DNA of 64,000 bases from Ornithodoros turicata (GCF_037126465.1 NC_088210.1:26933511-26997510); one strand, 5' to 3'. Shown: positions 12,091 through 24,427, counted from the first letter of the stretch. Numbers and translations: made by a program. Notes: generated by a model from the sequence alone, not told the origin.

Positions 12091-13391
12091 TCTTTAAATC
12101 ATGGACTGTCGTTCTCTGACATGCGCCTTGCATTTCCCTATTTGCGTATACACATAATGACACATGCACAGAAGAACAAAAAACATAATTTCTCTAAGAC
12201 GTGTTTTTTTCCCCTTCTCGAAAGGTATGTAATAATTCTTCAGATCAGGGTTCTCCTTCTCCGAGAACCAGACATCAACGCAACCCAGACACAAGCGACG
12301 TGACATTTTTGCAAATACGTAGAACAGGCTTTCGCGGATCACCCACACAGAAGATAATGACGACGGACTGTTGTGCGCCCAACCAATGCTGACCTCCGCC
12401 CTGTTGCTGTCCAGAGGAGATTTGAGATGGTTGTACCAACAGTTCGCTGAAGAGGCTAGTCGTCATCGTATTTATCAGCAATGCGCACGCTCGTCTTGTT
12501 TTTTGTGGATGTATTACGTCTTCATTTGAGTGCATTTAGTGTCGTCCGCCAACTGGTGTCAGTGAACTCTTCGCAGATGCCTTGAGATGGATTATAAACA
12601 GTCCGCGTCGTACTTGCAGCCGCGAAGAAAGCGTTGGCAGTAATGGACACGAAAGCTATGAAGTCAGTGGGAACAAAGAGATGGAATATTCCTCTTCCTG
12701 GATGCGAGGACAAAGAACTTTGGAGCGACGCGTACCTGGACTGTCTCGCTCGACATCTGACATTCACTTCTTGGCATTTCTGTTGTACGTGTGCAATGGG
12801 GGAAGATAAGAGCTCTGTTGTAGACCCTAGACTGAGGTGAGTGCTACCTGCTGAGATCCTACGACCCCACGGCTCTCGGATTATGCAATATCGAACTTTC
12901 ATCTTTCTACAGCGCCTTTAATTTTTGTATGTGCTCTATGTGCACAGATCCTTTAAGTCTAGGCTCTTCGTTCTTGCACCTATTTAATTTAATTTGAGTT
13001 AAGTTAATTTAATTTAAATTAATTTAACGCCTACTTCTTGCTTTGCTTACCGGCAGTGTGTTACCGTTTATGCAAGAAGGTGCGCTCCCAGATCAGAAAT
13101 CAAAATCAGCACGAAGACTAACAGCATAATTTTCTCCGAAAACATTCGAGGAGCACTACCTTATAGTGATTAATATGAGCTAAAACGGGAGTGAGTCGAT
13201 GATAGCTTGTTCCTTTGTCCTTCTTTTCCAGAGTCCGTGGAGGCTTGAAAAACTTGCGGGTCATCGATGCATCTATAATGCCCTTTATAGTAACGGGAAA
13301 CCTCAATGCTCCTGCCCACATGATCGGTGCAAAGGGGGCAGCTATGATACTTGAAGACCATGGGTTCTCGCATAAAAAGTTTGAAGTTTGA
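7648..13391 (+). CDS. GMC-family FAD oxidoreductase, array gene 2
   Basis: Complete paralogue, 607 aa. Exons: 7648-7789, 8580-8782, 8847-9036, 9095-9226, 9919-10043, 10274-10441, 10521-10665, 10745-10908, 11311-11488, 12620-12836, 13232-13391 (TGA). The start was chosen at 7648 because the N-terminus ([14 protein letters not shown]) aligns with gene 3 and a good acceptor (TCTACAG) ends at 7637, so the in-frame ATG at 7615 would be intronic. Residues 11-27 are hydrophobic, suggesting a signal peptide or anchor and a secreted or lumenal enzyme (inference). GxGxxG is at 49-54, signature 1 starts near 121, signature 2 is near 295-311, the catalytic His is 535 in [11 protein letters not shown] and the second catalytic residue is Asn578 in TGNLNAP. 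The Gly of the His motif is Cys538, as in gene 1. Large introns hold a (GT)n tract, a cluster of mini-hairpins and AT-rich repeats. AATAAA at 13435. Confidence 0.95.
8247..8332. repeat. (GT)n microsatellite running into (GC)n
   Basis: About 75 bp of uninterrupted TG dinucleotide followed by GCGCGCGCGC and degenerate TG/ATG repeats to about 8450, in intron 1 of GMC gene 2. Open frames here are repeat artefacts. Confidence 0.95.
9290..9800. repeat. Cluster of short AGTCCC/GGGAGT mini-hairpins
   Basis: In intron 4 of GMC gene 2, short palindromic units recur: AGTCCCAAAAGGGAGT at 9405, TAGTCCCCAAAAGGACTA at 9441, ACTCCCTTTTCGAGAGT at 9649, ACTCTCAAAAAGGAGT at 9672, ACTCAAAAGGGAGC at 9749 and ACTCCCCAAAAAGGAGT at 9782. 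Each is a stem of 5-6 bp around A/T-rich loops. Confidence 0.6.
12043..12090. repeat. (ATT)n microsatellite
   Basis: About 15 copies of the ATT triplet in intron 9 of GMC gene 2, next to a T-rich tract at 11845-11890. Confidence 0.9.
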
Positions 13392-13434
13392 TGCTTCTAG
13401 GTGTTCGATACAAGATATGGAGTTTCGCAAGGTC

Positions 13435-13440
13435 AATAAA
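13435..13440 (+). terminator. Poly(A) signal, GMC gene 2
   Basis: AATAAA 43 bp after the gene 2 stop codon, implying a short 3' UTR. Confidence 0.7.
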
Positions 13441-15139
13441 GTGCAATCCAGTGCGGGCACTGACTGTGCTTACGAACTTTCACCCTGGTCCTATACTGCT
13501 GTCTTCTTCCTTGGTGAGGTGACGAATTCAATTTCTTCCCTTTTATTTTATTTTATTTTTTCTTTCGTTCAAACTCGAACTCAATCAACTTCTTCCTTCC
13601 TATACTTCTTTGTTCTTATTTTTTCTCCTCATTTATTATGTTCTCCTATTTTCTTATGGCGAATTCAGGCAGTCAACCCGCATCGACTTTTTTTCGCTCC
13701 TTGCTTCGAAACCCGGTCCGCAGAAGCCTCATTACCAAAAAAAGAAAGAAAGAAAAAGAAAACTAAAGAATTGCGCTTGTGTCATAGATACGTGTGTAGT
13801 GCTCCAACACGTGCGTGATATCTCTCTTGAAATGGCTCTGCTGCTCACCTATTGTACGAGTATTTGCTTTTCTGTATCACTGCCAGATAGACGGAATCGA
13901 TAAACACACTCGAAACAGTTCGCCAAAATAGAGAAGAAAATCCATACGCGCCTTAGCTTACGCAATTTACTTCAGTGGGCATCAGATAGTGCGCTTTGTG
14001 TCTGGCGCCTGCAAATAGCTTTCTTCCCTTCTTTTTTTCTTTTCTGTATTGCTGTCAACTTGTGGCTCGATTTTCGCCGACATTTAGCTGCCAATGAGGA
14101 TTTGTCTCACGCGGGGTCTCAGGTACATGAAGGAAGCCCATTGTTCACCGGTCAAAATTTTCTCAGAATTCTCCGTCGGCTTCATGGTTGCGACTGAAAT
14201 GGGTCACGTGCGAAATCTCACATGAATGGTCAGCTAATATGCGAACGATTTGTTATAGTCAATTTACATCGAGTTATTAATTATATTAAATCATATTACA
14301 GCTGTGCTAATTGCAGTAATTTAATTAATTTAACCCTAGACGAAACTGTGACGCCAAAACGTTACGTACAATATATTAATGTTAACCGCATGAGCAATCG
14401 GAGAGACGTGAGTTCTACGTAAAACAAAAACTTAATTCGCTTCGTTTGGAATAGAAAAGTTCGGAACTGGCACATATCAATTTCGAAAATTCAGTTTGAA
14501 ACAGCGAATTGCGGCGAACAACGAAGAACCCAAAACTTTTTAAGATAGCATCCTTGTCCTCAATCACAGTAGCTGAGCATATTGTTGACTGACACGCACA
14601 CATCCCACATCATCATCACCATCCATTCACCTATCTTGTTGTTGTTGTTGTTGTTGTTGACCGACACACGGACCCAGCCGTGAATATTTACCCCAAGACT
14701 GGGACTAAGAAAAGGCACAAGGAGTGGGATTCGAAGTGAAGCAGTGCTGCGTTTGTCCTTGTATATGTTTCATTGCCTCAACCGCTGCAACGCTCATTAG
14801 GCCCAGTTGCGGACCCAAGGCGCTGGCAAATTTGCAGAAGTGATACGACGTTGTTCGTCCGGTGGACGCACACATACTGCATTGCATGTTGAGCAGCATG
14901 TTGCACATTAATGTCTTCCAAGTAGGAGGAGCCCGCCACGTGCACAACCACATTGATGATTTACGACACAACTAACAAGCAGCATCCCCGCTTACAGAGC
15001 GTTTCCAGAGCGTTTATCTCAAACATTGCAGACTTGCATCTACAGCTTTGCCACTTGTTCGGACAGCGTATTTAAGCATCCACAAAATAGTTTCGCCTGT
15101 CTGCTGGGGTGGGGGTGGGGGTGGGGGGGTGGGGGTGAG
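13441..15139. other. Intergenic between GMC genes 2 and 3, no gene seen
   Basis: AT-rich and low-complexity sequence with pyrimidine tracts, a (GTT)n run near 14636-14659 and a G-rich GGGGGT repeat at about 15105-15137. No coding potential or family match is recognised. Confidence 0.5.
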
Positions 15140-15325
15140 TGGTTTCCCTGGTTTTCCGAAGACTTTCCAGACGAATGTCGGCGCAGTTCCCCCTAAAGTC
15201 GGCCCAGGACGCATGCTGAACCCCATCTCCCCCACTACTTCCTGCAGTCCTCTCGCAACATGTCCACGTCTCTACGCTGCTCATAGCCACAGTTGCTTCG
15301 CGGCGCTAGCACGGAGCCATGAAGC
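15140..15325 (+). mobile_element. Ruka-like SINE, 5'-truncated
   Basis: Body sequence CCAGACGAATGTCGGCGCAG followed by GTCGGCCCAGGACGCATGC and a 3' part with CACAGTTGCTTCGCGGCGCTA, shared with the other copies in this window. The tRNA-like head is missing. Confidence 0.65.
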
Positions 15326-15630
15326 AAGATGTTTGCTGGGGTGACGAACCGGTCTCATCTATAGACGACCTGCACCACTACGTCATTGATTACGTAACGT
15401 CTCCGCGCAAAGCATGCTGGTGGGCACCCATCAACCTTAGCAGCGTTTTCGGCCAATAAGACGACGTGATTTTCCCGCTTCCTGCCCACCACAGCAAAAT
15501 ATAGCCTCGAACCGGTCTTCCCGTTACGTCGCATGTTTGTAAACAGAGGGTCGTCTATAGCTCTGTCCTGTTTCGAAATATCTATGAATAGATTGCTCCA
15601 ACCCTCATACCCCGGATGTCACGAAGTATA

Positions 15631-16211
15631 CAGGGTGTGTGCAGAAAAACATGACCCGCATTTAGGCACATAGCTTTTTGCCTACCTAACTAACGAACTT
15701 CCGGTGGCGCACGATGGCGCATTTATGCGTGCGAAATCTGTAGAAAAATTGTGGAAGCCATACCCAGCTTAAAAAATAAACGGAACAACGAAAACGTCGG
15801 CTTCCGTGCATCAGAATAGGGCAACATGGTGGGCAACAGGGTGTATGTGAAAGGGCAACATGGTGCACGTAGGAGAGTTGTGTTCAAGTACCGCTAGGGG
15901 AGCTATCGGTGCATAAATCGAAACGATGTCCCACATGGATGCTCATCGGCTGTGCCCCTAGCGGTGCCTGCACATAACTCTCATGAGACCAAAATACACT
16001 ACCATGCAGTGTCATGACCGCCCTATTCTAATGCATAAGAGCCCATGTTTTCGCGCTTTGTTTATTTTTTTACATTGAGTATGGCTTCCAGGATTTTTTT
16101 GTAGCTTTCGCACGCATAAATACGCCGTCGTGCGCCACCGGAAGTTCCTCGGCTAAGTAGACAACGAGTTACATGTAAAAATGCGGGTCATGTTTTTCTG
16201 CACACACCCTG
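15631..16211. mobile_element. Tc1/mariner-type MITE with long terminal inverted repeats
   Basis: Starts CAGGGTGTGTGCAGAAAAAC and ends with the reverse complement; the arms stay complementary for roughly 200 bp. It is flanked on both sides by TA (15629-15630 and 16212-16213), the target duplication of the Tc1/mariner superfamily. There is no transposase frame. Confidence 0.75.
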
Positions 16212-16229
16212 TATATCCCGCCAGGAGGA

Positions 16230-16500
16230 CTAATTCGCTAGATGTGATTCGCTGTCGCCTTTACTGCTCATTTGGTGTAACGGCTTGCAACATCTCCCAG
16301 GATGCCGTCCTTCCCGCGGATGCCGTGCCGTCGGTGTGGTTACTTGGGAAACCCGGGGCACATCCTTCTCCATTGTCCCGCGCGACTACCAACCTTTCAA
16401 GACCACACTTGCTGTGCCGTCCAGCAGAGCTCTCGACCTCTCGCTATGAGAAAATTGTTGGTCCATGCTCAGATCCAGCCCACTAACGCTCTACCATAGA
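16230..16500 (+). pseudogene. LINE C-terminal zinc-knuckle relic
   Basis: A frame reading PCRRCGYLGNPGHILLHCPA resembles the CxxC...H...C knuckle near the C-terminus of LINE ORF2 proteins. It is short and isolated, directly after the mariner-type MITE. Confidence 0.45.
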
Positions 16501-16519
16501 AGCATAACCTTCCTGGACA

Positions 16520-17813
16520 AGGTAAGACTTCGGTCCTCACTGTGAGGTCTTCACTCGCACTATAACTTCACCAAATTACGGTCAGCGATGGGATATGTAT
16601 CGCCCGTGGCGACGAAACATCTCTATCATCATCATCGTCCCCGAAATGAAGTAGCTGTTGCCCGCAGAATGTGGTATAGAGTTTGACCTTTGGCAGTGCC
16701 ATGCATTAAAAGGGAGTCTGGTCATTAGGATTGAGCCTAGAAAAGACACTAGACTTGTCAATTAAACTTTGGCGCATTTCATTGGTCGCCGTTTAACATG
16801 GAAGGGGGGGGGGGGGGGGGCTCGATGACACCAAAATTTCTCCAAAATGGAGGATGGTGCTTGGAGCGCCGAAGCGGAGATATCGTGACTTTTCTTTTTT
16901 TTATATATATAAACCACCCTAATTGTATGTACTGAGTATACGTGCTCTTGTAACTAGCTGCCAAATCGGCTTCAACTTTCGCACCGCCGTCATTATTTAC
17001 GCGAAAATGACATGTTTCGTCGCTAACGTTAGGTCTACTTAAGACCGCGATCCCAAGAAAATAGCAAAAAAGAGACGCCCCTGGTACGTAAGATTTTGCA
17101 CTATATCATTGAACTTTATTTATACATATGTCTTTGCGCATTTTTTTATTCGATCTACTTACGTTACGTGATTTAAGAGTTCATACCGGTAGCCGTCTGC
17201 TACGAAGAAGCGGTTCTACCGCTCTCCTGGCCAATCACTTCTGCCAGTAACCATTTCTGCAGTTCTGAGTCTTCCCAACATGCCTCTCTCCATGCAGATG
17301 GCGTTGATAAAAGCGGGCGCGAAATCCGACGTTTCGTCTGTCACCAGCGATATCCCTTTCAATCCAATCAATTCATTTTCTCCAAAAATGGACTGGCACC
17401 CAGTAACTAAGGGTGAGGTATAAATACTGGATGGCCTACAATAATAGCCGTATTTCGACCTATGATTGGCTAGATACCTCAAAAAGTAGGTGGAGCCTAA
17501 AGTATATGCAGGTCCCATTAAGGGCCAGACTCCTTTTTAACACACGGCACTATAGCCTCTGGTGACCCCTTCGAGGGGTACGTTGGGAACAAGCACTCCA
17601 TATAGGACGGTACGCTTTTCTCGTATCTGAGAGATGTTCAAAGTGCGCCTGACAGTAAGACGATAAACGGCACAGCGACCACAACGGCGCAGGTGCGGGA
17701 AAGTCGCGAACTCGGCCCTGTATCTTTGGCGTGCAAGATCGAGAGGGACGAGACGTCAGACTAGAATATATTTCACGTACATTTTTTTTCAACACTTTGA
17801 TTAATATTTCTTA
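16520..17813. other. Intergenic, upstream of GMC gene 3
   Basis: No gene is recognised. A homopolymer G run of about 17 bp occurs near 16803, and a short TATATA stretch near 16902. The promoter of gene 3 should lie towards the right end. Confidence 0.4.
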
Positions 17814-17833
17814 GAAACACTCGAAGAAACTCC

Positions 17834-20800
17834 ATGTTCTTCCAACTTCCCTGCCTACCCAAATGGGTGTTGTTTGCTTACGCATACATGGTATCCTTGC
17901 TGACCGGCTGGGGTCCTCCGGCTGACTCTTACTACGACACTGATGCACTAATCGACAGTTATGACTTTCTCGTTGGTGAGTACCCTAACGTTGTGCTTCG
18001 TCTATTTCAGTCGCGATCTTCGCTATTACAGTACTGTTCGTTGTATCCGTCAGTACTTGGGCCCTCATGGAGTGTAGTTATGATAACGCTTCGTTAGGTC
18101 TACTCCGTGTTGTTTTGTGGACAAAAGCGATTACCGAGAGCTGACACTTCCTATTTCGCTGAGAGAGATGTCACTTGACCGACTGTGCTAGAATGACAGC
18201 TGACGCATTTATCCACATTTACAGTCGGAGGTGGATCCGCTGGAAGCGTTCTTGCCAACAGACTCAGTGCAAACCCAGGCGTCCGTGTCTTACTTATCGA
18301 GGCTGGAGCAGGACCCAGTGCTGCCATTGAAGTACCGTCGCTATTTGGCGCACACAACACTTGTCCTCACGACTGGAACTACAGGACAGTTCCTCAAAAG
18401 AATGCATGTCTTGGACTTGACGAGCAGGTACGACATCTTGTACTGGGATCGGAACCTTTATATTCGTTTTTCAGTTCGGTTCGGGTTCAGGTTCAGGCAT
18501 ACTGGTTCCTGCTCAAGGACTGGCGGTTATTTTCACAGCCCAAAATCGAAACTTGGCCTGGACAATAAAAATCGCGCGCAAGTAGGTTGTAGGGTAAGCC
18601 TACAACTGCATGAACGCAATAGTGAGGAGGAAATACCTCGTGCACTCATGTTCCACTTTTTTTTTCTATGTTTGACAATGCGGCTCAATGCACTGTCAAA
18701 ATCGTAGTTCTGATCTCTCACAACGAACGTTACTTCTGAACCGTTTGATCGATAATCGGTAACCGCCTAAATCTATTTCGGTTCAGATCCGGTTCGGGTC
18801 AACGCGAGAAAACATATTTGGTTCGGTTCAGTGACGGTTCAGCGAAAAATACGGATGTTTAGCGGTTTTCGGTTCGGGTTCAGTTTCGGACCCGATCCGT
18901 GATCGGATTGGATTGGGTTGGATTGGATTGGAAAAAGAAAAATATGGAGAGGTTAGTCCCGACCCAATCAGAACTGTCTACTCCAAAACGCGTTTGTGGG
19001 TGGAAATATCCTTTTATCCCCGATCCGGTCACTGATCTTGTACCGCTTGCTATACAAGCCGAACTGAACTGAATCTTGACATTCGATGCAGTTGACTTTT
19101 CTTACTGTCCCTTAGCGGAGCAGATGGACGAGAGGAAAGGTGCTTGGTGGTTCAAGTGCGATTAATGCGATGGTGTTTGTTCGGGGTAACAAACGTGACT
19201 ACGACCAGTGGGCCGAAAACGGCGCTACAGGATGGTCCTACAAAGACGTCCTTCCATATTTCAAAAGCATCGAGTCTTTCAATATCCCGGAATACGCTGA
19301 GAATGGTAAGGAGCCATGTACTTCCTCTTTCCTCTTCGCTTGCGTGCTGTCAGTATAACCTGTGGAGGTCGTTATGGATTATCCTGGTATACCTTGTACA
19401 TGACTGACGTTGACCATCACAGGCTATCATGGCAAGGAGGGGGAACTGCCAATCAATTATGCGTCGGTCCACTCTGCTGCGAGTGATGCGTTCTTAGAAG
19501 CCTGCAAAGAACTGGGCTACGAGCACGTGGATTACAATGGACCTTCTCAAACAGGTATCATGTCTTTCAGCTAGTCATTGAAATTATCATCTTTCGTACT
19601 CAACCTGTGGAATATTTCATTGAAAGTTACTGCGAGTACTAGCGCCTACATTTACGTCTACGTGGGAATCGAACCCACAATCTTGAATTCTATATGTTGT
19701 AGTGCACTGGCCACTGAGGCGCGCAAGACCAGACGCATTCCGCAGATGCATCTGTGTGAATACAATGGTCTGCCTGTCCGTCCGTTATATTGATACACCA
19801 GAATTTCAGATAAACGGATCTTCTCGCTCTCTTGTTGTAGGCTGTTCTAGGGTTCAATTCAACATTCGCGATGGTCGACGAGTCAGCTCAGCGAAAGCAT
19901 TCATCTTGCCAGTTGTGAAGCAGCGCCCTAACTTGCACGTGTCTTTGAGAAGCACCGCGACGAAGGTGAATCACTCGATGTGAATGCTGTTACATTCAGA
20001 CACTTAAATCTCTGTGGGTGTACTGCGTTACAGATTGAGTTTGAAGGAAAACAAGCGGTCGGTGTCCATTTTGAGAAAGATGGTGCACATCACTATGTTC
20101 GAGCAACTAGAGAAGTTGTATTATCGGCAGGAGCTGTTGCTTCGCCTCAGCTACTCATGCTGTCCGGTGTTGGACCCAAAGACCATCTTCGAGACCTCAA
20201 GGTAGGTTGCGAGGCTCTGAAGCACATGATCGAATAGCGAACGTCAGATCTTACTCTTGACGCAGCTTTCAGGTAGTACTCTTGTGGTTCTTGTCTGCAG
20301 CTATAGTAAAGGACCGTTAGACGAGCGTAACGAAATTACGATAGATTTCAAACGCTTTCTGCTTCTGGTACAATAGCCGGAGGCACGTGGAAACAATGTC
20401 ACCTCATAGACCATAGATATGCGCGTGATACTTACTGCGACTTATCGCCACCTTGCCCTTGAGCCGGCGAAAACAAGTGTAAGCGCGAGAGAGATAAATG
20501 ACGGTGTCTCGCGACACTGCGACATGCTAGTGTCAGCAAGATGGGAGAACCGAAGTCGCAATCGCCGGGCTCAATTATCCCAAACCCGAGTATATTTGCT
20601 CACCTCTTCTTCGGTTATCTCGTTTATCGGCAATCATAACTCAGCAATCGGAGATGTTACATGTACATTTTAACCGCTTAAACGATTCTCAATAACGAGT
20701 TCCACGATAATAAAGGGCAAAAACAGCGAACCGTAAGACGGTGCAACAGGTTGAAAAAGCGACAAAAAGACCGACGGAACTTTGTTCTTCGTGTTAGCGC

Positions 20801-23800
20801 CGCGAAGCAACTGTGGCTATGAACAGCGTACAGATGTGAACAGATGGTGAGGATAGCAGGAAGATGTGGGGGTTTGTATGCGTCCTGGACCGACTTAAGG
20901 GTGAGCTGTGACGACATTCGTCTGGAAGATCTTCGGAAAACCCTGGGAAAACCTCAGAATGCACAGCCGGTGGTAGGATTCGAACCCCCTCAGTCTTCAG
21001 CATGACTTTGGCTACCACCAACGAACTGGCCGCCTTAACCCTCACGGCCATGCTGCTGGTCGACGTAACTCCAAAATGGCGCAAGCCGGAGACTGGGAGG
21101 TGACATGGGTTCGAATCCTGTCACCAGCTGTGCTGTCTGAGGTTTTCCCTGGGATTTCCGAACACTTTCCAGACGAATTTCGGCACAGTGACCCCTGACG
21201 TCGGCCCAGGACGCATGCTAACCCCCATGAAACATGACACATGAAACGATATAATGTACAAGAATCTGGTGTTGAAAAATATGAAAAAAAAAAACAAAGA
21301 CAAAATGCTATTGAACGGCGCTGAGCGAGCACGGCTATAGGGAGGTCATTGCAAAGCTGCGGCGCCGGGAGTCAACGTCAGCGCACATTAAAGATACGTA
21401 CTGAAGCACGTAAATGTACTCGACGTAACGGATGTGTCCACGACACTATCCAGCCTGTGCGTACTCATGCTTATAATGATATCTTTTCGCGGTGTCGAAC
21501 TCAAGTATTCACTCGACATGTATGTCTCGTAGATTGACGTCGTAGCAGACCTCCCTGTTGGTCAAAACCTTCAAGACCACGCCTTCGTCGGTGGCCTAGC
21601 TGCGACTGTTCATCCGGATTCAACGCTGCAGACACGTACTCTCTCGGCATTATTCAGCTATTTCCTTCACCGAGACGGTACTTTGTTGCTCTTTTATGCT
21701 TGCTACTTCCAAACTTCCAGCCAGATCACCTGTCGCGACAGAGGCCTTTTGTTTTCCTTCTTTCAACTCTCCCCTCGCACTATTTAACACCTCACTCATA
21801 ACCGGAAAACGAAAATGAAACAAAAGAAAAGGGACGTATAACGGTTGGGGATCAAAAAAAAAAAAAAGAAAGGGAAAGGTTAGACACACACGAGGCTTGG
21901 TATTCGAACAGTTGAGACAAGGGGAGCTGCTCATAACACCCCAACGGGTTAGGCGATCCCTCTCACGGGAAGGACACACACCAAGCAGCCTTCTATATAA
22001 GGAACCGCAGACATCGCGGGGGATGCGGTCCGACCGATTGTCAGACATCAACCATCCAAGTGACACGAGTGTCATCTGGGGAACATAACGGCTCAGAAAT
22101 AGTGACACTGGAGCAGACCACAGTTCCACTTGTGTAGATAGGAGCTATGATTCGCGAAATTATTCCACAACACGCCGGTAAAACTGCGAGGGAGAGCTGG
22201 CCACGGGACACCTGTTCTAAATGCGATAAAACCCCAGTGCAGGGGACACGGACAGTCTTTTAGAATGTACCACCAAACAGCACGGTTCTTATCGCTTTTG
22301 GACACCTGTTCCCGTGCCCACAAGGAACCAGTGTTCTGCGACAAGTTCCTGAGCAATACAGGGCCAGTAATCGTGCAGGGCGAGAGTGCAGGACGCTATA
22401 TCCACAAAAAAAAAGAGAGAGAGAGGGAGAGCTCTTGCGCCAGCCTACCAAAGCGGTGGTGTGGTGACGGTGGTGGTGGTGGAAGTGCGATGTTCCAAGG
22501 GAGAGGAGTGAGGTCTGCCTGCTCAGACAAGGTGGGAAGTTTCACTCCTTTGTGAAATGGGGGAGGGGAGGAGGGGAGCAAAAAACAGAGAGCATAGAGA
22601 GGGTCAGACTTTAAAAGTAATGATAAATTAGAACGTAGAGAGACATGAATTAGTAAGAAGGGAGGGGGAGAGAGAGAGAGAGAAGGAAAGCATTCGCGCC
22701 AGACCCACAGAGAAGGCGAAAGCTAGGATCGCGTGTCGCGCTTATCTATGGATGTGCACTCTTAGAAATGAACTTCACCGCATAGCATGCTCCTAGCCAA
22801 CCATCACCTTGAATGATATCGTTATCTGCCTGATTTGTTGAAAACGCGAGGCGTACGCCTTTTTTGTGACAATTATGAACGGCATAAGTGTCACAAAAAA
22901 GGCGTACGCCTCCTGTTTTCAACAAATCAGGGCAGATAACGATATCATTCGAGATGATAGTTGGCTAGGAGCGTGCTATGCGGTGAAGTTCAGTTTTAAG
23001 AGTGTGGGAGGGACCCTGCGGGTACGAAATCTCGTCTAGAGAGCCACAGGGAAGTGATAGGGCTCTGAAACTCGCGGTCAAGGTGTCTCTGGCTGCTTGA
23101 GACTCCGCACCGTCCATGATGATGCGCCCGGTCACCGCGACCTCACCAGGTGCGCCAGGTCAACAAAGAGGCCCTGAGGCTTTGGCTAAGCGTAGCCGAC
23201 TACGCCAAGCATTTCTGTCATCACCCCCGAAGCGGCTTTGGAGCGCGCGATGTCAGAGTTCAAGAGCGGGGCGCACTATACATGTGTATATTTGTAGCCA
23301 CTGATAGTGCAACTTGTAAGATCATTTTTGTGCTATTTCCAGGTCCGATGTCGATACCGGCTGGTGTCGAAGGGCTAGCATTCCTGCACACTCCCTTCGT
23401 GAACGCTAGCCTCGATTTTCCGGATATTGAACTTATTTACGCGGCGAACCCACCCTCAAGTGAAGAATCAGAGGGGTTTTACAGAGATTTGGGATTCAAG
23501 CAAGAGGTAAGTAAGTGCAATCAACACATCGAGTTCCGCTAACACCTGACACCCCTGTAGCACAGGTGGGTTAGTCCACACACTCTCTGCCTTTATTTCA
23601 CTTAAGTGCCGTCAGGGTGGCAAAGTGTACAAAGCAAGTGTACACACCTCAGACGTAAACCATTGAAATTATTCACATTTTTTCTCAGGCGTATAACAAG
23701 TACTTTTTGCCAAAGAGGGGAGAAGACGGTGTTCAGTTTTTCACCGTCTTAAATAGACTGAAGTCTACAGGCGAGATTAAGCTGAAAAGTACCAATCCCT

Positions 23801-24427
23801 ACGAGCATCCACTGATCGATCCAAAGTATTTCTCACACCCGGAGGACATCCTGGTCGCCATCGAAGGTCCGGATATATTTCACGCAAGCATATCCCTTTC
23901 TTTCATAGTTACTTCTTCCGTCTCATTTCTTAAGAGTTGTGCTTTTCATTTTCATATTTAGCCGCAAAGAAAACGTTGGAAGTCTTCGACAGCAAAGCCA
24001 TGAAGTTATTGGGAGCAAAACGGTGGGACATTCCTTTTCCCGGCTGCGAGGACAAAACACACTGGAGTGACGAATACTTGGAATGTCTCGCGCGACATCT
24101 AACCTTCACGACGTGGCACTTCTGCGGAACGTGTGCCATGGGCGACGACGAAAACGCCGTTGTTGACCCCAGGCTCAGGTGAGGGCGATGTTTCGAATTC
24201 TGACATGTCGACCCAACGCGATTGCGCGTGAGGATACGGCTTGATTCGTTATATTTTGTTTCCTCCCTTTCAGGGTCCGAGGAGGCGTGTCAAATTTACG
24301 TGTCATTGATGCTTCTGTAATGCCTTACATAGTTACCGGAAACCTCAATGCTCCCACGAACATGATAGGGGCCAAGGGAGCTGCAATGATCCTGGAAGAT
24401 CATGGTCTCGCTGTCGCTCAGGGGTGA
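17834..24427 (+). CDS. GMC-family FAD oxidoreductase, array gene 3
   Basis: Complete paralogue, 605 aa. Exons: 17834-17975, 18225-18427, 19116-19305, 19423-19554, 19841-19965, 20034-20201, 21533-21677, 23343-23506, 23689-23866, 23962-24178, 24274-24427 (TGA). The ATG at 17834 gives [20 protein letters not shown], a hydrophobic leader like that of gene 2; a possible 5'-UTR acceptor (TTTCTTAG) ends at 17814. The FAD motif VGGGSAG spans exons 1-2, signature 1 is RGKVLGGSS, signature 2 is [17 protein letters not shown], the His motif is [11 protein letters not shown] with the usual Gly, and the second catalytic residue is Asn in TGNLNAP. The donor after exon 9 is weak (GTCCGG). Introns 6 and 7 are long and hold two inverted Ruka-like SINEs, a LINE fragment and a palindromic MITE. 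The only poly(A)-like signal seen is ATTAAA at 24808. Confidence 0.95.
19636..19725 (-). mobile_element. tRNA-derived SINE head
   Basis: The minus strand shows a box A-like CCTCAGTGGCCAGTGCA and box B GGTTCGATTCC with tRNA spacing, in intron 4 of GMC gene 3. Confidence 0.55.
20798..21010 (-). mobile_element. Ruka-like SINE (left of an inverted pair)
   Basis: Minus-strand B box GGTTCGAATCC, then GGTTTTCCCAGGG, an ACGAATGTCGTCACAGC segment and a tail with CACAGTTGCTTCGCGGCGCTA. Intron 6 of GMC gene 3. Confidence 0.7.
21068..21235 (+). mobile_element. Ruka-like SINE (right of an inverted pair)
   Basis: Plus-strand GGGTTCGAATCCTGTCACCA, GAGGTTTTCCCTGGG, CCAGACGAATTTCGGCACAG and GTCGGCCCAGGACGCATGC. 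It lies head-to-head with the copy at 20798-21010, so an unspliced pre-mRNA could fold here. Confidence 0.7.
21880..22300 (-). pseudogene. LINE ORF2 C-terminal relic
   Basis: A minus-strand frame includes [20 protein letters not shown] followed by a Cys-containing [15 protein letters not shown] segment, like the C-terminal end of a LINE protein. It is broken and lies in intron 7 of GMC gene 3. Confidence 0.4.
22757..23004. mobile_element. Palindromic MITE (CACTCTTA family), copy 1
   Basis: Starts CACTCTTAGAAATGAACTTC and ends in TTTAAGAGTG; almost the whole 248 bp is an inverted repeat with GGCGTACGCC near the middle of each arm. Same family as 30265-30513. Intron 7 of GMC gene 3. Confidence 0.8.

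Noticed and set aside
13351..13818. 155-codon frame downstream of GMC gene 2
   Set aside because: It overlaps the gene 2 stop region and a pyrimidine-rich low-complexity tract; no conserved motif.
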